Source: G965261055 sp965261055 [NCBI: Fibrobacteria bacterium] (lineage in GTDB: Bacteria > Fibrobacterota > Fibrobacteria > UBA11236). From it: a stretch of 64,000 nt of DNA. Positions 46,372 through 55,887 of this stretch are shown in pieces (the stretch's first letter is position 1; every line of letters starts with the position of its first letter). Where the stretch lies: positions 496,001 to 560,000 of the forward strand of contig OZ253440.1 in NCBI GenBank assembly GCA_965261055.1, given 5' to 3'. A program made the position numbers and the translations under genes. The notes beneath the pieces were generated by a model. That model saw nothing but the letters and a program-made list of their open reading frames with translations. It did not search any database and was not told the DNA's origin.

Positions 46372-46503
46372 AATAAAAATCCATCTAATTTAAAAATTTA
46401 AAATTAAAATATACTATTTTTTGGTATCCCTTAAATTAAATTATATCTCTTAAATTAAATTAATTCTACTCTAAACAAAATTTTAATGACATTAACCTAA
46501 AAT

Positions 46504-46881
46504 ATGAAAAACTATCTATTGATTTCTGTCGGAGCTATCATAGGAGCATGTAGCCGTTTTTACTTGCAACATTTTTTTAAGCATACTTTTTTACATATTT
46601 GGACAATTAATATCTTGGGTTCTTTTTTTGCTGGTTTTTGTTATAGTATATTACAAAAATATTTACCAAATAGTTTTTATCAGCCCTTATTATTGACTGG
46701 TTTCTTAGGCTCATTTACAACTTTCAGTGCTTTTAGCTCTAGTAGTTTTAAGCTTTTGAACGAATCTGTTTTAAAAGGCAGTGGATTTGTTGTTTCTCAG
46801 GTTTTATTGTCTATTTTAGCCTTTTATTTTGGAATAACATTAATCAAACTACTTCTTAATCTTGTAGTCAAACTCAATTAA
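46504..46881 (+). CDS. fluC: Fluoride channel FluC (CrcB)
   Basis: Small dual-topology membrane protein that exports fluoride. The 125 residues have four membrane spans and the family motifs GAIIGACSRFYLQ, WTINILGSFFAGF and GFLGSFTTFSAFSS, including the conserved Asn and the Phe-box. There is no recognisable fluoride riboswitch in the 130 bases upstream. Confidence 0.94.
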   Translation: MKNYLLISVGAIIGACSRFYLQHFFKHTFLHIWTINILGSFFAGFCYSILQKYLPNSFYQPLLLTGFLGSFTTFSAFSSSSFKLLNESVLKGSGFVVSQVLLSILAFYFGITLIKLLLNLVVKLN

Positions 46882-47040
46882 AAAATAAAGTGTATTTTTA
46901 TAAATCGTCCAACCAAAAAAAAAATCTGAAAAATAGCTGTTCTAGGTCTATCTGCATAAAAATGATAAACTCCGAATATTCCGAATGTCCAGCATAATAA
47001 TAAGCACACTAGCCTACTTTTATACCCTAGAATAGAAATA
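46878..47040 (-). pseudogene. Possible TM2-domain gene relic
   Basis: A frame on the minus strand reads LCLLLCWTFGIFGVYHFYAD-like text followed by RPRTAIFQIFFLVGRFIKI, resembling the TM2 pattern (LLxFFLGxFGxHxFYxG...G). The frame overlaps the last codon of fluC, and the only initiation options are internal GTG or TTG codons. Upstream it is closed by a TAG. I read it as a remnant. The rest of 46882-47295 shows nothing else. Confidence 0.35.
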
Positions 47041-47295
47041 CTATTATGAGTTAGGTTAAAAAATAGAGGGGTCTAGTTATGATGCCTCTTTCGCCATTTC
47101 ATTTACTTACAACATCTTTACTTGATATAAATAAATATAGCAATAACCTTCTCTAAATTGGTATTAAAAACACTATTTATACGAGAAAAAAATGAATAAA
47201 ATTAATCCTAATAGTATATTTTTATATATCTCAATTTTATAAAAATAACTAAAGACTAAACAAGTTTAGCCTTAAGTTTCACATAAAAGACTGAA

Positions 47296-47586
47296 TTATT
47301 TTTTTTCAGTAGTTTTTTTATTTTTATCACAACATGGTTTTTTTGTTCCTTTTGTTCCTTTTGTTCCATAAGAATCAATGCTCCGCTCACAAGATATTTT
47401 TTTGTCACAAAATTTATGTGATTTGTGACAATCTCTTTTTCCATTTCCACAAGAACGACCTAAAAAATATCCTAAGGCTAAAAGAAACATGCACATTATG
47501 ATAATTTTAAAAATTTTATAACTTTTATAACTGTTACAGCACTTTGTGCTACAGGTTTCTGTTGATTTTTGATTATTTTTTTCCAT
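47296..47586 (-). CDS. Small cysteine-rich membrane protein (96 aa)
   Basis: A 96-residue protein starting MEKNNQKSTETCSTKCCNSY, with one membrane span (about residues 27-45, FKIIIMCMFLLALGYFLG). A Cys/Lys-rich tail follows (CGNGKRDCHKSHKFCDKK...CERS) with a GTKGTKGTKK run made by three exact 9-base repeats (47341-47367). I start at 47586 because AAGGAG lies just upstream; an earlier ATG at 47643 lacks one. The cysteine pattern suggests metal or disulfide chemistry, but I recognise no family. Confidence 0.6.
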   Translation of the reverse strand: MEKNNQKSTETCSTKCCNSYKSYKIFKIIIMCMFLLALGYFLGRSCGNGKRDCHKSHKFCDKKISCERSIDSYGTKGTKGTKKPCCDKNKKTTEKK

Positions 47587-47745
47587 AAAACTCCTTATAA
47601 GACATCCTAACCTAAGGTAGCTATTATATAGTATAAATAACATTAAAAATTTATTTTTTAATAGATTTTTTTTTTATCATTGTTAGAGAAACAATTATTT
47701 AAAATTTAAAAAAATTGTGTATTTGTTATTTTATTTGTCCAATTT

Positions 47746-48225
47746 ATGATTGTAATGGGAATAGATCCAGGTTCCATCGCTACTGGTTATGCTTTTTTGC
47801 AAGTTAAATCTTATACAGAAATTAAGATTCTAGAATATGGAGTTATTCGTAATAAGTCCTCTAAAAATTTTCTAGAAAAATTAAACCATATACATAACCA
47901 AATATCTAAACTAATTACCACTTACTATCCTTTAAATATTGCCTTAGAAAAATCGTTTATGTCTAAATATCCTCAAGCAACTATTGTTTTAGCACATGTT
48001 CGAGGTGCTATTATGACAACGATAGATCCCAAAACGATGCATTTGTTTGAGTATGAGCCTAAACTTGTTAAAAAATCTGTTGGTGGAACAGGTGATATTT
48101 CTAAACAACAACTTTCATTACTAATGCAAGAACATTTAAAACTTGTAGAACAACCTAAGCCCTTAGATGCAGCCGATGCTTTAGGTATTGCCTATTGTCA
48201 TTTAATCCACCAAAGAATAATCTAG
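47746..48225 (+). CDS. ruvC: Holliday junction resolvase RuvC
   Basis: Endonuclease that cuts Holliday junctions with RuvAB. The 159 residues have the RNase H-like fold with catalytic Asp7 (MGIDPG), Glu68 (ALEKSF), Asp141 and Asp144 (PLDAADALGIAYCH). RuvA and RuvB are not adjacent. It is convergent with comEC, 2 bases apart. Confidence 0.95.
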   Translation: MIVMGIDPGSIATGYAFLQVKSYTEIKILEYGVIRNKSSKNFLEKLNHIHNQISKLITTYYPLNIALEKSFMSKYPQATIVLAHVRGAIMTTIDPKTMHLFEYEPKLVKKSVGGTGDISKQQLSLLMQEHLKLVEQPKPLDAADALGIAYCHLIHQRII

Positions 48226-48227
48226 GC

Positions 48228-50588
48228 TCATTCTTCTATATTCATCCCAAAAGAATTTAAGTAGAAAGAAATCAACCCCGTTTTAGCTGTTGAATATATT
48301 TGTATTTTCCTTTTTTGGTATCTTTGGATAACATCTAAATGTGGATGATGATAACGATTCTTTTTTCCAACTGAAAGAATTGCTATTTGAGGTTTAATTA
48401 AATCTAAAAAAGGCTTAGTAGAAGAAGAACGACTCCCATGATGCGGTATTTTTAAAATATCGCACGGTTTTATTTTAGAATGAGTTAAATAAGCCTCAGT
48501 TTGGGATTCAATATCTCCTGTTAGTAAAAAACACTGGTCATAAGCTTCTAAACGAAGAACAACTGAGATGTTATTTTTAGAGCTATAATCTAAGCTTTTA
48601 CAAGGGCTCTCAACCTGCAAATTAAAATGTTCCCCTTGTAAAATAGTATCTCCACAGTTGAAACTAATGTTAGGAATTTTTTTGTTTACTTGTAACTTCT
48701 TAAAGAACAACCAAGATGCAGAGTTACTCACTACTCTATTTGGATAGAATAATGATTTAACAGGTATTATTTTTAAAACATCTATAAGTCCTCCATAATG
48801 ATCGTAATCTAAATGTGATACAATCATTAAGTCAATTTGACTTATTTTATGGTATTTTAAAAATGGAAGAACAATTCTTTCCCCCATACTTTTCCTACCC
48901 TTCCACCCCTTACCATTACCTCCATCAATCAAAATATTAAAATTGTTTGGAAGGCGGATAAAAATAGCGTCACCTTGTCCTACATTTAAAAAGTGGATTT
49001 GTATAGGATAAAATACTTCACTTCTAAAATGTTGATAAGAAAAAATTAAACTTAAAGACAATAAAGCTAAAATCAAAAATAACTTCCATTTTTTCTTTAA
49101 ACAAAAAAGAGGTAATAAAATAAAAAAAGTAAGAACCCAACAATTCACTAAAAAATCAAATGCCGTTTGATAAAAATACGCGTAAGGTAATTTTAAAATC
49201 CATTTTAAAATAAAATAAAGAAATAAAAACAAAAAAGATGCAGATTGCCCTAAATATTCTGCTAAAGTTGAGGAAAATAAATCAAATATAGGTGTTAAAA
49301 CAACGGCAGTCAGCAATAAAGGCATGATTCCTGCTGCAACTATGTTTCCAATAATACTAACTGGAGTCATTTGATTTGTTAGTGGAAGTAAGAAAGGAGA
49401 TAAAACAATTGAAAGAATCCAACTTAAGGAAACCGAGGCTACCAGCCAAGTTAAGAAAGGCTTTGTCGTAATCCAAAAACGAGTTAAGTTAAGGACAAAA
49501 GATCCGTAATATAACAAGAAGAAACTTGCTGTAAAAGTGAGTTGAAAACCTAATGAAAGAACTTGATACGGCTGATAAAGAATTAAAATAAAACATGACA
49601 ATGTTAAAATATACAAACCATTTTTTCTTCTTTCTAAAAGTACATAAAATAAAATAATAGTATAAATAAGAACAGCTCTGATAACACTAATAGGAAAGCC
49701 AACTAAGACAACAAAAAACCATAGAAATAGACCAACTAAGATAAAACGTAATATTCTTGGGATTCTCAAAAAAGATAATAGCATTAAAAGTATAACAGAA
49801 ATAACACCAACATGTAATCCACTAATTGCTAATAAATGATACATTCCTGAGTTTTTAAAAACACTTTCGTGATCTGAATCTAAGCCTTCACGGATACCAA
49901 GTATTACGGCTAAAATGAAGTGAGTGGCTTCAGGGTGTGTATATTTTTCATAGACATTTATTAAGTAGGAGCGTATTTTGTTAACATGATTTAAAAAAAA
50001 ATTGGGAGGTTTTTTTACTTCTATTGTTCTAGTTTCAAAAACAAAAAAGATCCCTTGAGTTTTTAAATACTTCTTTTCATTAAATCCTCCTTGGATCTCT
50101 GCTTCCTTCCCTACTCTAAATTTACCGACTAATTTTAATTTTTGTCCTAATTCTAAGTTTAATTTATCTGAATTTTTAGAATAAAATCGAACTAAAATTT
50201 TTTCTTCTTTTTTATTTGAATCTGTCCAATTTGCTGTAAATTGAATACCATTGGAATTTTTAAAAACTTTTGGAACTTGCGAGACAATAACCGAAACAGA
50301 ATCAATTTTAGGTAAAATTTTAATTTGTGGATATACAGTATTTAGATAGAGAATCCAAACAATAAAGAGACTGCAACCTAAAAACCATTTTTGATAATTC
50401 TTATACCAAATGAAAAGGCCTGATATTAAAAATAAATAAATCCAATTTAAACTATAATAGTGACATAGGCTAGATCCTAAAATAGGTAAAAATAAATGTA
50501 CTACATTATAATGATATAAACATTTATGTGTTGATTCTAAAACTTCTAAAAACGCAATTTTTATGTACTTCAAAAGTAAAATCTTCAA
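48228..50588 (-). CDS. comEC: DNA uptake channel ComEC/Rec2
   Basis: Inner-membrane channel for single-stranded DNA during natural transformation. The 786 residues include an N-terminal hydrophobic part and an OB-like soluble region, then the competence domain with GMYHLLAISGLHVGVISVIL (about residue 250) and roughly eight to ten spans. A C-terminal metallo-beta-lactamase domain follows, with NVGQGDAIFIRLP, LIDGGNG and SHLDYDHYGGL. It is full length and intact. Its start overlaps the end of the GH13 gene by 4 bases. Confidence 0.95.
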   Translation of the reverse strand: MKILLLKYIKIAFLEVLESTHKCLYHYNVVHLFLPILGSSLCHYYSLNWIYLFLISGLFIWYKNYQKWFLGCSLFIVWILYLNTVYPQIKILPKIDSVSVIVSQVPKVFKNSNGIQFTANWTDSNKKEEKILVRFYSKNSDKLNLELGQKLKLVGKFRVGKEAEIQGGFNEKKYLKTQGIFFVFETRTIEVKKPPNFFLNHVNKIRSYLINVYEKYTHPEATHFILAVILGIREGLDSDHESVFKNSGMYHLLAISGLHVGVISVILLMLLSFLRIPRILRFILVGLFLWFFVVLVGFPISVIRAVLIYTIILFYVLLERRKNGLYILTLSCFILILYQPYQVLSLGFQLTFTASFFLLYYGSFVLNLTRFWITTKPFLTWLVASVSLSWILSIVLSPFLLPLTNQMTPVSIIGNIVAAGIMPLLLTAVVLTPIFDLFSSTLAEYLGQSASFLFLFLYFILKWILKLPYAYFYQTAFDFLVNCWVLTFFILLPLFCLKKKWKLFLILALLSLSLIFSYQHFRSEVFYPIQIHFLNVGQGDAIFIRLPNNFNILIDGGNGKGWKGRKSMGERIVLPFLKYHKISQIDLMIVSHLDYDHYGGLIDVLKIIPVKSLFYPNRVVSNSASWLFFKKLQVNKKIPNISFNCGDTILQGEHFNLQVESPCKSLDYSSKNNISVVLRLEAYDQCFLLTGDIESQTEAYLTHSKIKPCDILKIPHHGSRSSSTKPFLDLIKPQIAILSVGKKNRYHHPHLDVIQRYQKRKIQIYSTAKTGLISFYLNSFGMNIEE

Positions 50589-52306
50589 ACCTCAATCCAC
50601 AAAACTTGATAAGGCTGTAACGTAATTGTATTTTCAAATTGAGACTTAGTTAATAAATCAAATCCACTCTCTAGTTCAGGTATATTACAAGTTACAACTT
50701 CGTTTGAAAGATTATTAATTACATAAATAGTTTGCCCCCACTCCTTGCTTCCTCTAATTAATACAAAAAGTGAAGGGTGAATATCCAATACTTTTTGTGA
50801 ACTATTTGGTGAAAATGCTTTTTGCTTTTGCCGTAATTTTAATCGTTCTTTGTATATATAAAAAATTTTAGATCTCAATAGACTTGGATTTTTTAAATTA
50901 TTCTCTATTTCTTCTATTGGAATTTTTTGACGATTAATAGAACGATTTTTTCCAGTCTTTTTCATACCTTCTAAATCATTACGACTTCCAAGCAAACTAT
51001 GAATATAAACTGCTGGTATTCCAATAAAAGAAAGAGCAATCATTTGGCTTACTAAAAATTTATCAACATGCAGTTTTTCAGAAAGTTGTTGTTTACCACC
51101 TCCTAATGCATCAAAATAAACAATGTTTAATTCATAAGGACTTTCGCTTCCATCCATATTTGTTTTATAACTTACTTTTCCTCCACAATCCTCAATATGA
51201 TGTACTACTTCAGTAATTTCAGAAGGCGTTAAAATTGACTCAACAGGACGAACTCCAATTCCATCGTGCGTTGCAGTCATGTTTAAAAAACATTCTTTAT
51301 TCTCTTTTTTATCAAAGCTTTGAGACCATTTAGTTAAGACTTTACTATTACCTTTAATTAAAGTATAAAGAATTAATGGGGGTAATGCAAAATTATAAAC
51401 TAAATGAGCTTCGTCACCATTCCCAAAATAAGAAATATTTTCTTGATGGGGTACATTTGTCTCTGTTAAAATAATCATATCAGGGCAAATTATTTCAAAA
51501 ACCTTTCTAAATAACTTAATAATATTATGAGTTTGCTCTAAATGAATACAAAGAGAGCCTTCCTCTTTCCATAAAAAAGCAATCGCATCTAAACGGAGCA
51601 TTCTCGCTCCCTGTAGATAATAATATAATAGTATATCTATTATCTCTAAAAGAACTTTTGGGTTCTTATAGTTTAAATCAATTTGATCTTGACTAAAGGT
51701 TGTCCAAAAATACTTCATCCCTTCACTTGTTTCATATTCCGAAAGTAAAGGTAACTTTCTAGGTCGAACAACATTACTCCAATCCTTTTTAAAACTAACT
51801 GTTATCAAAAAATCTTTATAATCAACATTACCTAAACACTGCTCTTTCATATAATGAGAAGAAGCCGACACATGATTAATAACAGCATCGAAAACAATTT
51901 TATAATCTTGACTTAAAGAATGTATTTCGTCCCAACTACCTAAAGAAGAATTTACTTTTCTAAAATCAACAACTGAAAATCCATCATCAGAAGTGTAAGG
52001 AAAAAATGGTAAAAGATGAACGAATTCAAAACTGTTACCAACATACTTGTTTAGAAAGTTATTGAGAATTTTTAGAGGCTTATCTTGACCTTTATCATCT
52101 ATAAGACTGTCTCCATATGTAATCAACAAAATACTTTGTTCGTCCCAACTAAATATACTTGTATTATTTACTAATGAGTTTTGTAATTTTATTTCATACT
52201 CAATACAAAATTTTTCTATAGCATCAACTAGAGTTTTTGCATCTATTTTAGAATAGATTTTAGATGCTAAAGCTTTAATTTCTTTTTTATTTTGAAATGT
52301 CAACAA
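50585..52306 (-). CDS. GH13 sucrose phosphorylase-like enzyme (subfamily 18)
   Basis: A glycoside hydrolase family 13 protein like sucrose, glucosylglycerol or glucosylglycerate phosphorylase; these cleave a glucoside with phosphate to give glucose-1-phosphate. In the 573 residues I see HLLPFFPYTSDDGFSVVDFR, INHVSASSHY, the nucleophile region ARMLRLDAIAFLWKEEG, the acid/base region LTETNVPHQENISYFGNGDE, MTATHDGIGVRP and a C-terminal beta domain. Which acceptor it uses cannot be told. The 3' end overlaps comEC. Confidence 0.82.
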   Translation of the reverse strand: MLTFQNKKEIKALASKIYSKIDAKTLVDAIEKFCIEYEIKLQNSLVNNTSIFSWDEQSILLITYGDSLIDDKGQDKPLKILNNFLNKYVGNSFEFVHLLPFFPYTSDDGFSVVDFRKVNSSLGSWDEIHSLSQDYKIVFDAVINHVSASSHYMKEQCLGNVDYKDFLITVSFKKDWSNVVRPRKLPLLSEYETSEGMKYFWTTFSQDQIDLNYKNPKVLLEIIDILLYYYLQGARMLRLDAIAFLWKEEGSLCIHLEQTHNIIKLFRKVFEIICPDMIILTETNVPHQENISYFGNGDEAHLVYNFALPPLILYTLIKGNSKVLTKWSQSFDKKENKECFLNMTATHDGIGVRPVESILTPSEITEVVHHIEDCGGKVSYKTNMDGSESPYELNIVYFDALGGGKQQLSEKLHVDKFLVSQMIALSFIGIPAVYIHSLLGSRNDLEGMKKTGKNRSINRQKIPIEEIENNLKNPSLLRSKIFYIYKERLKLRQKQKAFSPNSSQKVLDIHPSLFVLIRGSKEWGQTIYVINNLSNEVVTCNIPELESGFDLLTKSQFENTITLQPYQVLWIEV

Positions 52307-52339
52307 AGAAAATTCCCTTTTTTTATATTTGTTACAGTT

Positions 52340-52813
52340 ATGTTAAAAATAAAAATTTTATTTGTCTGCACTGGAAATATTTGTCGCTCCCCTTTAGGTG
52401 AAGGTATTTTTTTAAATCTTGTCCAAAGGCAAAATTTACAGGATTATTTTCAAATTAACTCTGCTGGAACTGGAGATTGGCACGTAGGAGAGAACCCAGA
52501 TCCTCGTTCAAAAGCCATCGCTAAAAAACATCTAATAACCTTACCTTCTAAATCAGAACATGTTACCCATGAAATGTTAAGCTCTTACGATTACATCATC
52601 GCTATGGATCGTTCTCATGTTGATTATATGAAAGAACTATCTCCACAAAACAAAAGTAAAATTTTTTTAATGCGCCATTATGACTCACCTGAATACCTTG
52701 ACCAAGATATTCCTGATCCTTATTATGATGGTGAAAATGGTTTCAAACTTGTCTTTGACATGATTCATCGTTCTTGCAAAAATCTTCTTAATTTAATCAA
52801 GCCAAAAATTTAA
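52340..52813 (+). CDS. Low-molecular-weight protein tyrosine phosphatase
   Basis: Removes phosphate from tyrosine; in bacteria often tied to capsule or exopolysaccharide control. The P-loop FVCTGNICRSP (Cys10 to Arg16) and the catalytic Asp in DIPDPYYDG are both present. I start at the ATG at 52340 (157 residues), which places the P-loop near the N-terminus as in the family; a start at 52292 would add an odd leader overlapping the divergent GH13 gene. Followed by mqnA after 8 bases. No kinase partner is visible. Confidence 0.92.
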   Translation: MLKIKILFVCTGNICRSPLGEGIFLNLVQRQNLQDYFQINSAGTGDWHVGENPDPRSKAIAKKHLITLPSKSEHVTHEMLSSYDYIIAMDRSHVDYMKELSPQNKSKIFLMRHYDSPEYLDQDIPDPYYDGENGFKLVFDMIHRSCKNLLNLIKPKI

Positions 52814-52821
52814 ATAGTAAA

Positions 52822-53679
52822 ATGGTTGAATCATCAACTCAACTACTTGTAGGGCGAGTTCCATTTCTTGTTTGTTGTCCATATTTTTATAACTCATTAA
52901 CAGCTAATCTTCCTTACCTATCTTTCACAGATACAGTACCTTATCAACTAAATAAGCTCTTAGCTAAAAATCAAATTGATTGTGCTCCAACCTCATCTAT
53001 AGAATATGCTCAAAACTATCAAAAATATATGCTTTTACCTAAATTATGTATAGGTAATAGCCTCAAACACTCAAAAGTACAATCTGTACTTTTTTTTTCA
53101 AATATTTCTTGGGAAAACCTTCAAAATCAGCCTATTCTATTATCAAAGTCATCCTTAACATCCAATATTTTATTTCGCATTTTATGTTTAGAAAAGTACA
53201 AAGTTAAGCCTAATATTCTAGATCCCCATGCATCTTTTCAAAACTTAAATCAAAACATTTTAGGTAAAATTTGTATCGGTGACAGAGCTTTAGAAGAAGA
53301 CCCTAATAATTGGATCTTTTCGTATGACTTAGCACAAGAATGGTATCAATGGCAAAACCTCCCCTTTGTATTTGGTTTATGGATTATACATCAAAATACT
53401 TATACTTATAAAAAAACCTTACTGTTAAAATTTTATGAAAACATTTTAACTTCCCTTAAAAAATTTAAGGATAATCCACAAAAGGCTTTAAATCAATGGC
53501 AAAATAAATTTCCTAGCTCATTTAAATTTTCTGAAAGAGAACCTTTCTTAAGTTCATTAGAATATCAATTGACATTAAAACACATTCAATCCTTAGAACT
53601 TTTTTATAAAAAAGCTTATGCAAATAAATTTATTTCATCTTTACCTACTTTAAAGTTTATTCCAGAGTCCTTCTTTTAA
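52822..53679 (+). CDS. mqnA: Chorismate dehydratase MqnA (futalosine pathway)
   Basis: First enzyme of the futalosine route to menaquinone, converting chorismate to 3-enolpyruvylbenzoate. The 285 residues have the periplasmic-binding-protein-like fold of MqnA: VGRVPFLVCCPYFY at the start, IDCAPTSSIEYA, VQSVLFFSNISW and GKICIGDRALE, then LAQEWYQWQNLPFVFGLWI. MqnD is a relative, but the N-terminal pattern and GDRAL text fit MqnA better. No other mqn genes are nearby. The 289 bases after it contain only AT-rich sequence and a palindrome at its end. Confidence 0.85.
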   Translation: MVESSTQLLVGRVPFLVCCPYFYNSLTANLPYLSFTDTVPYQLNKLLAKNQIDCAPTSSIEYAQNYQKYMLLPKLCIGNSLKHSKVQSVLFFSNISWENLQNQPILLSKSSLTSNILFRILCLEKYKVKPNILDPHASFQNLNQNILGKICIGDRALEEDPNNWIFSYDLAQEWYQWQNLPFVFGLWIIHQNTYTYKKTLLLKFYENILTSLKKFKDNPQKALNQWQNKFPSSFKFSEREPFLSSLEYQLTLKHIQSLELFYKKAYANKFISSLPTLKFIPESFF

Positions 53680-53974
53680 CCTCTTTTACAAAAGAGATGG
53701 GAATTATATACAATAAAACGGATTAATTATAAGTTTGGCTACAGCCAATAGTTTTTTATTATGTTTTTTCATAAAATCTCTTATTATCTTATTTTCTGCT
53801 ATTTTTACTGAAGATAAGCTATCTTGATATTCTTTACCAAAAAGACTAAAACAAGATACTTCAAGGAAGTATAAATTTTAATTGTTTTATTGTATATAAT
53901 TTCTATATGTTAAAAATATATACCCTTTTATACTAATTTATTAGTACACTCTTTAACAGATAATTAGGATGATT

Positions 53975-55722
53975 ATGAAAAATTATAAATTGATATTTTA
54001 TTTAGTTAGTTTATTTATTACCTTGGGTTTTTCGAAACCTAATATTATTTTGTTTTATGCCGATGATATGAGCTCAGGAGACGTTAGTGGTTATTCTTCA
54101 TTTGGTGAAAAAATAATTAATACTCCAACTTTAGATCGAATGATTGACAATGGAATTCGATTTACCGATGCTCATTCTTCAAGTGCTGTATGTACTCCTT
54201 CTAGATATTCTATTTTGACAGGGGTTTATTCTTGGAGAACGGCACTCGAAGTATAGGTGTAACGAATGGTAGAAGTCCATCTGTGCTGGGTGTAAGAGAA
54301 GTGACAATTGCTGATTTTTTAAAGACTCAAGGTTACATTATAGTGATGATTGGAAAATGGCATCTTGGTTTAGGTCTTTCTTCTAGAGATTTTGATGATT
54401 TCAAAATTCGAAATAATATAAATCCTAGTCCGGTTCATCATGGTTTTGATAGATGGTTTGGTATATCAGCATCTTTAGATTTTCCTCCATACACTTATCT
54501 AAATGACAGTATTCCTCTTCAACCAGGAAACACCGCAACAAAGAATAAGTGGTCCTGAGTTTGTGAGAGAAGGTTTTAGGGGCAAGGATTTCGTATTTAG
54601 TGAAGTGTTGGATCATTTTAGAGATACAGCAGTTGCTTTTATCAATAATTATGCTACTACAAATAAAGACAAGCCTTTTTTTATTTATTTTCCAGTGACA
54701 TCACCTCATACCCCTCATACCCCCCATGCCTTTAGAGGGATAAGTCGTGTTCATTCCTTAAGAGCTGATTTAATAGAGGCTACGGATGCTGTTTTTGGTA
54801 GTATTTATGCAGCATTAGATTCAAATAATCTTACGGATAACACTATTGTCATTTTTACGACAGATAATGGAAGTGATGTGAATAGAGGAGCAGAACAAAA
54901 TGTAAGAGGAGAAATACATAATGCTTTTCAATTTAATAATTCATCAGGAAAATCTATTACTTTGAGAGGAAAGAAAACAACTATTTATGAAGGAGGGCAT
55001 CGTGTTCCTTTAATTATTTCATGGCCAGACAACCATGATATTGTAAAAGGCTCGGTGAGCGATCAACTTTTTTCTCAAACAGATATTTTTCCAACAATAG
55101 CTTCTATTTTGCGTGTGAATTTACCTCCAGAAGTTGCACGAGATGGTCTTTCTTTGCTTCCAGCATTAACTGATGCAAGTATAACTAATCTAAGAACTAC
55201 TTTAGTTAGTCATTCTTTTAGAGGTTATTTCGCTCTACGAAAGGGTCCGTGGAAGTATATAGCTGATCTAGATCCTTCAGAAGATGGTAGTTCTAGTAAT
55301 GTCAATGGGATAGGTTCGTTATATAATTTAGAAAATGATATTGGAGAAACAACGAATCTCCTTTCTAGTATGCCAACCTTAGTTCAAGAATTACGGGATA
55401 CACTGATATCTTACGGTTATGTGGAACCAGCTGCATTCGCTAATCCTTTTAAAACTCGTAGTGTACCTTTAGTGCGAGATTTTTATGTTTCTCGTCCTGT
55501 CTCTACAATTTCTAAAGATCCTATAGTTTTGGTTTAAAGGGAGTCTCTGTTTATTCTATTAACGGTCGTTATGTAGGGAAGATAGGTTCTTTCGGTATTA
55601 ATGACAAGTGGGATGGATTTTTGCAATCATCCAAAGTTTCTTCAGGTCGATATATTTTATATTATCAAGATGCTTCTTCTTCCAATCGAACTGTATATAA
55701 TCAAGTTGTGTCTGTCTTTTAA
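53975..55722 (+). pseudogene. Broken arylsulfatase with C-terminal sorting-like domain
   Basis: Type I sulfatase gene split by frameshifts. Fragment 1 (to 54256) has a signal peptide, PNIILFYADDMSSGDVSGY and the formylglycine motif Cys-Thr-Pro-Ser-Arg (CTPSRYSILTG). Fragment 2 (to 54558) has GKWHLGLG and HHGFDRWFG. Fragment 3 (to 55537) has SPHTPHTPHAF, FTTDNGSD and LRGKKTTIYEGGHRVP. A fourth frame to 55722 reads VYSINGRYVGKIGSFGINDK and SSGRYILYYQ, like FlgD/Por-type C-terminal sorting domains. At least three frame changes are needed. All catalytic regions are recognisable, so the loss is recent. The ATG at 53975 follows AGGA. Confidence 0.88.
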
Positions 55723-55887
55723 CTTTTTCCACACGGACTTGACGGAACTATAACATCGATGAAGATGTCAATTATCCATATTTAGACAAAAAGATTCGTG
55801 ACCTTTACTGCAAATAAAATTTTTCATTTGACAGAAGGTAACTTATAAAGTTATTACTTAATTGACAAAATAATCAATATAACAATT

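Noticed and set aside
46374-46503. Fluoride riboswitch upstream of fluC
   Set aside because: The region is simple AT-rich sequence without the conserved fluoride-aptamer core.
53682-53870. Minus-strand stretch after mqnA reading like protein (SLFGKEYQDSLSSVKIAENK) and a palindrome CTCTTTT-AC-AAAAGAG
   Set aside because: No start codon, no recognisable family, and the palindrome has almost no loop and no T-run. Not supported as a gene or terminator.
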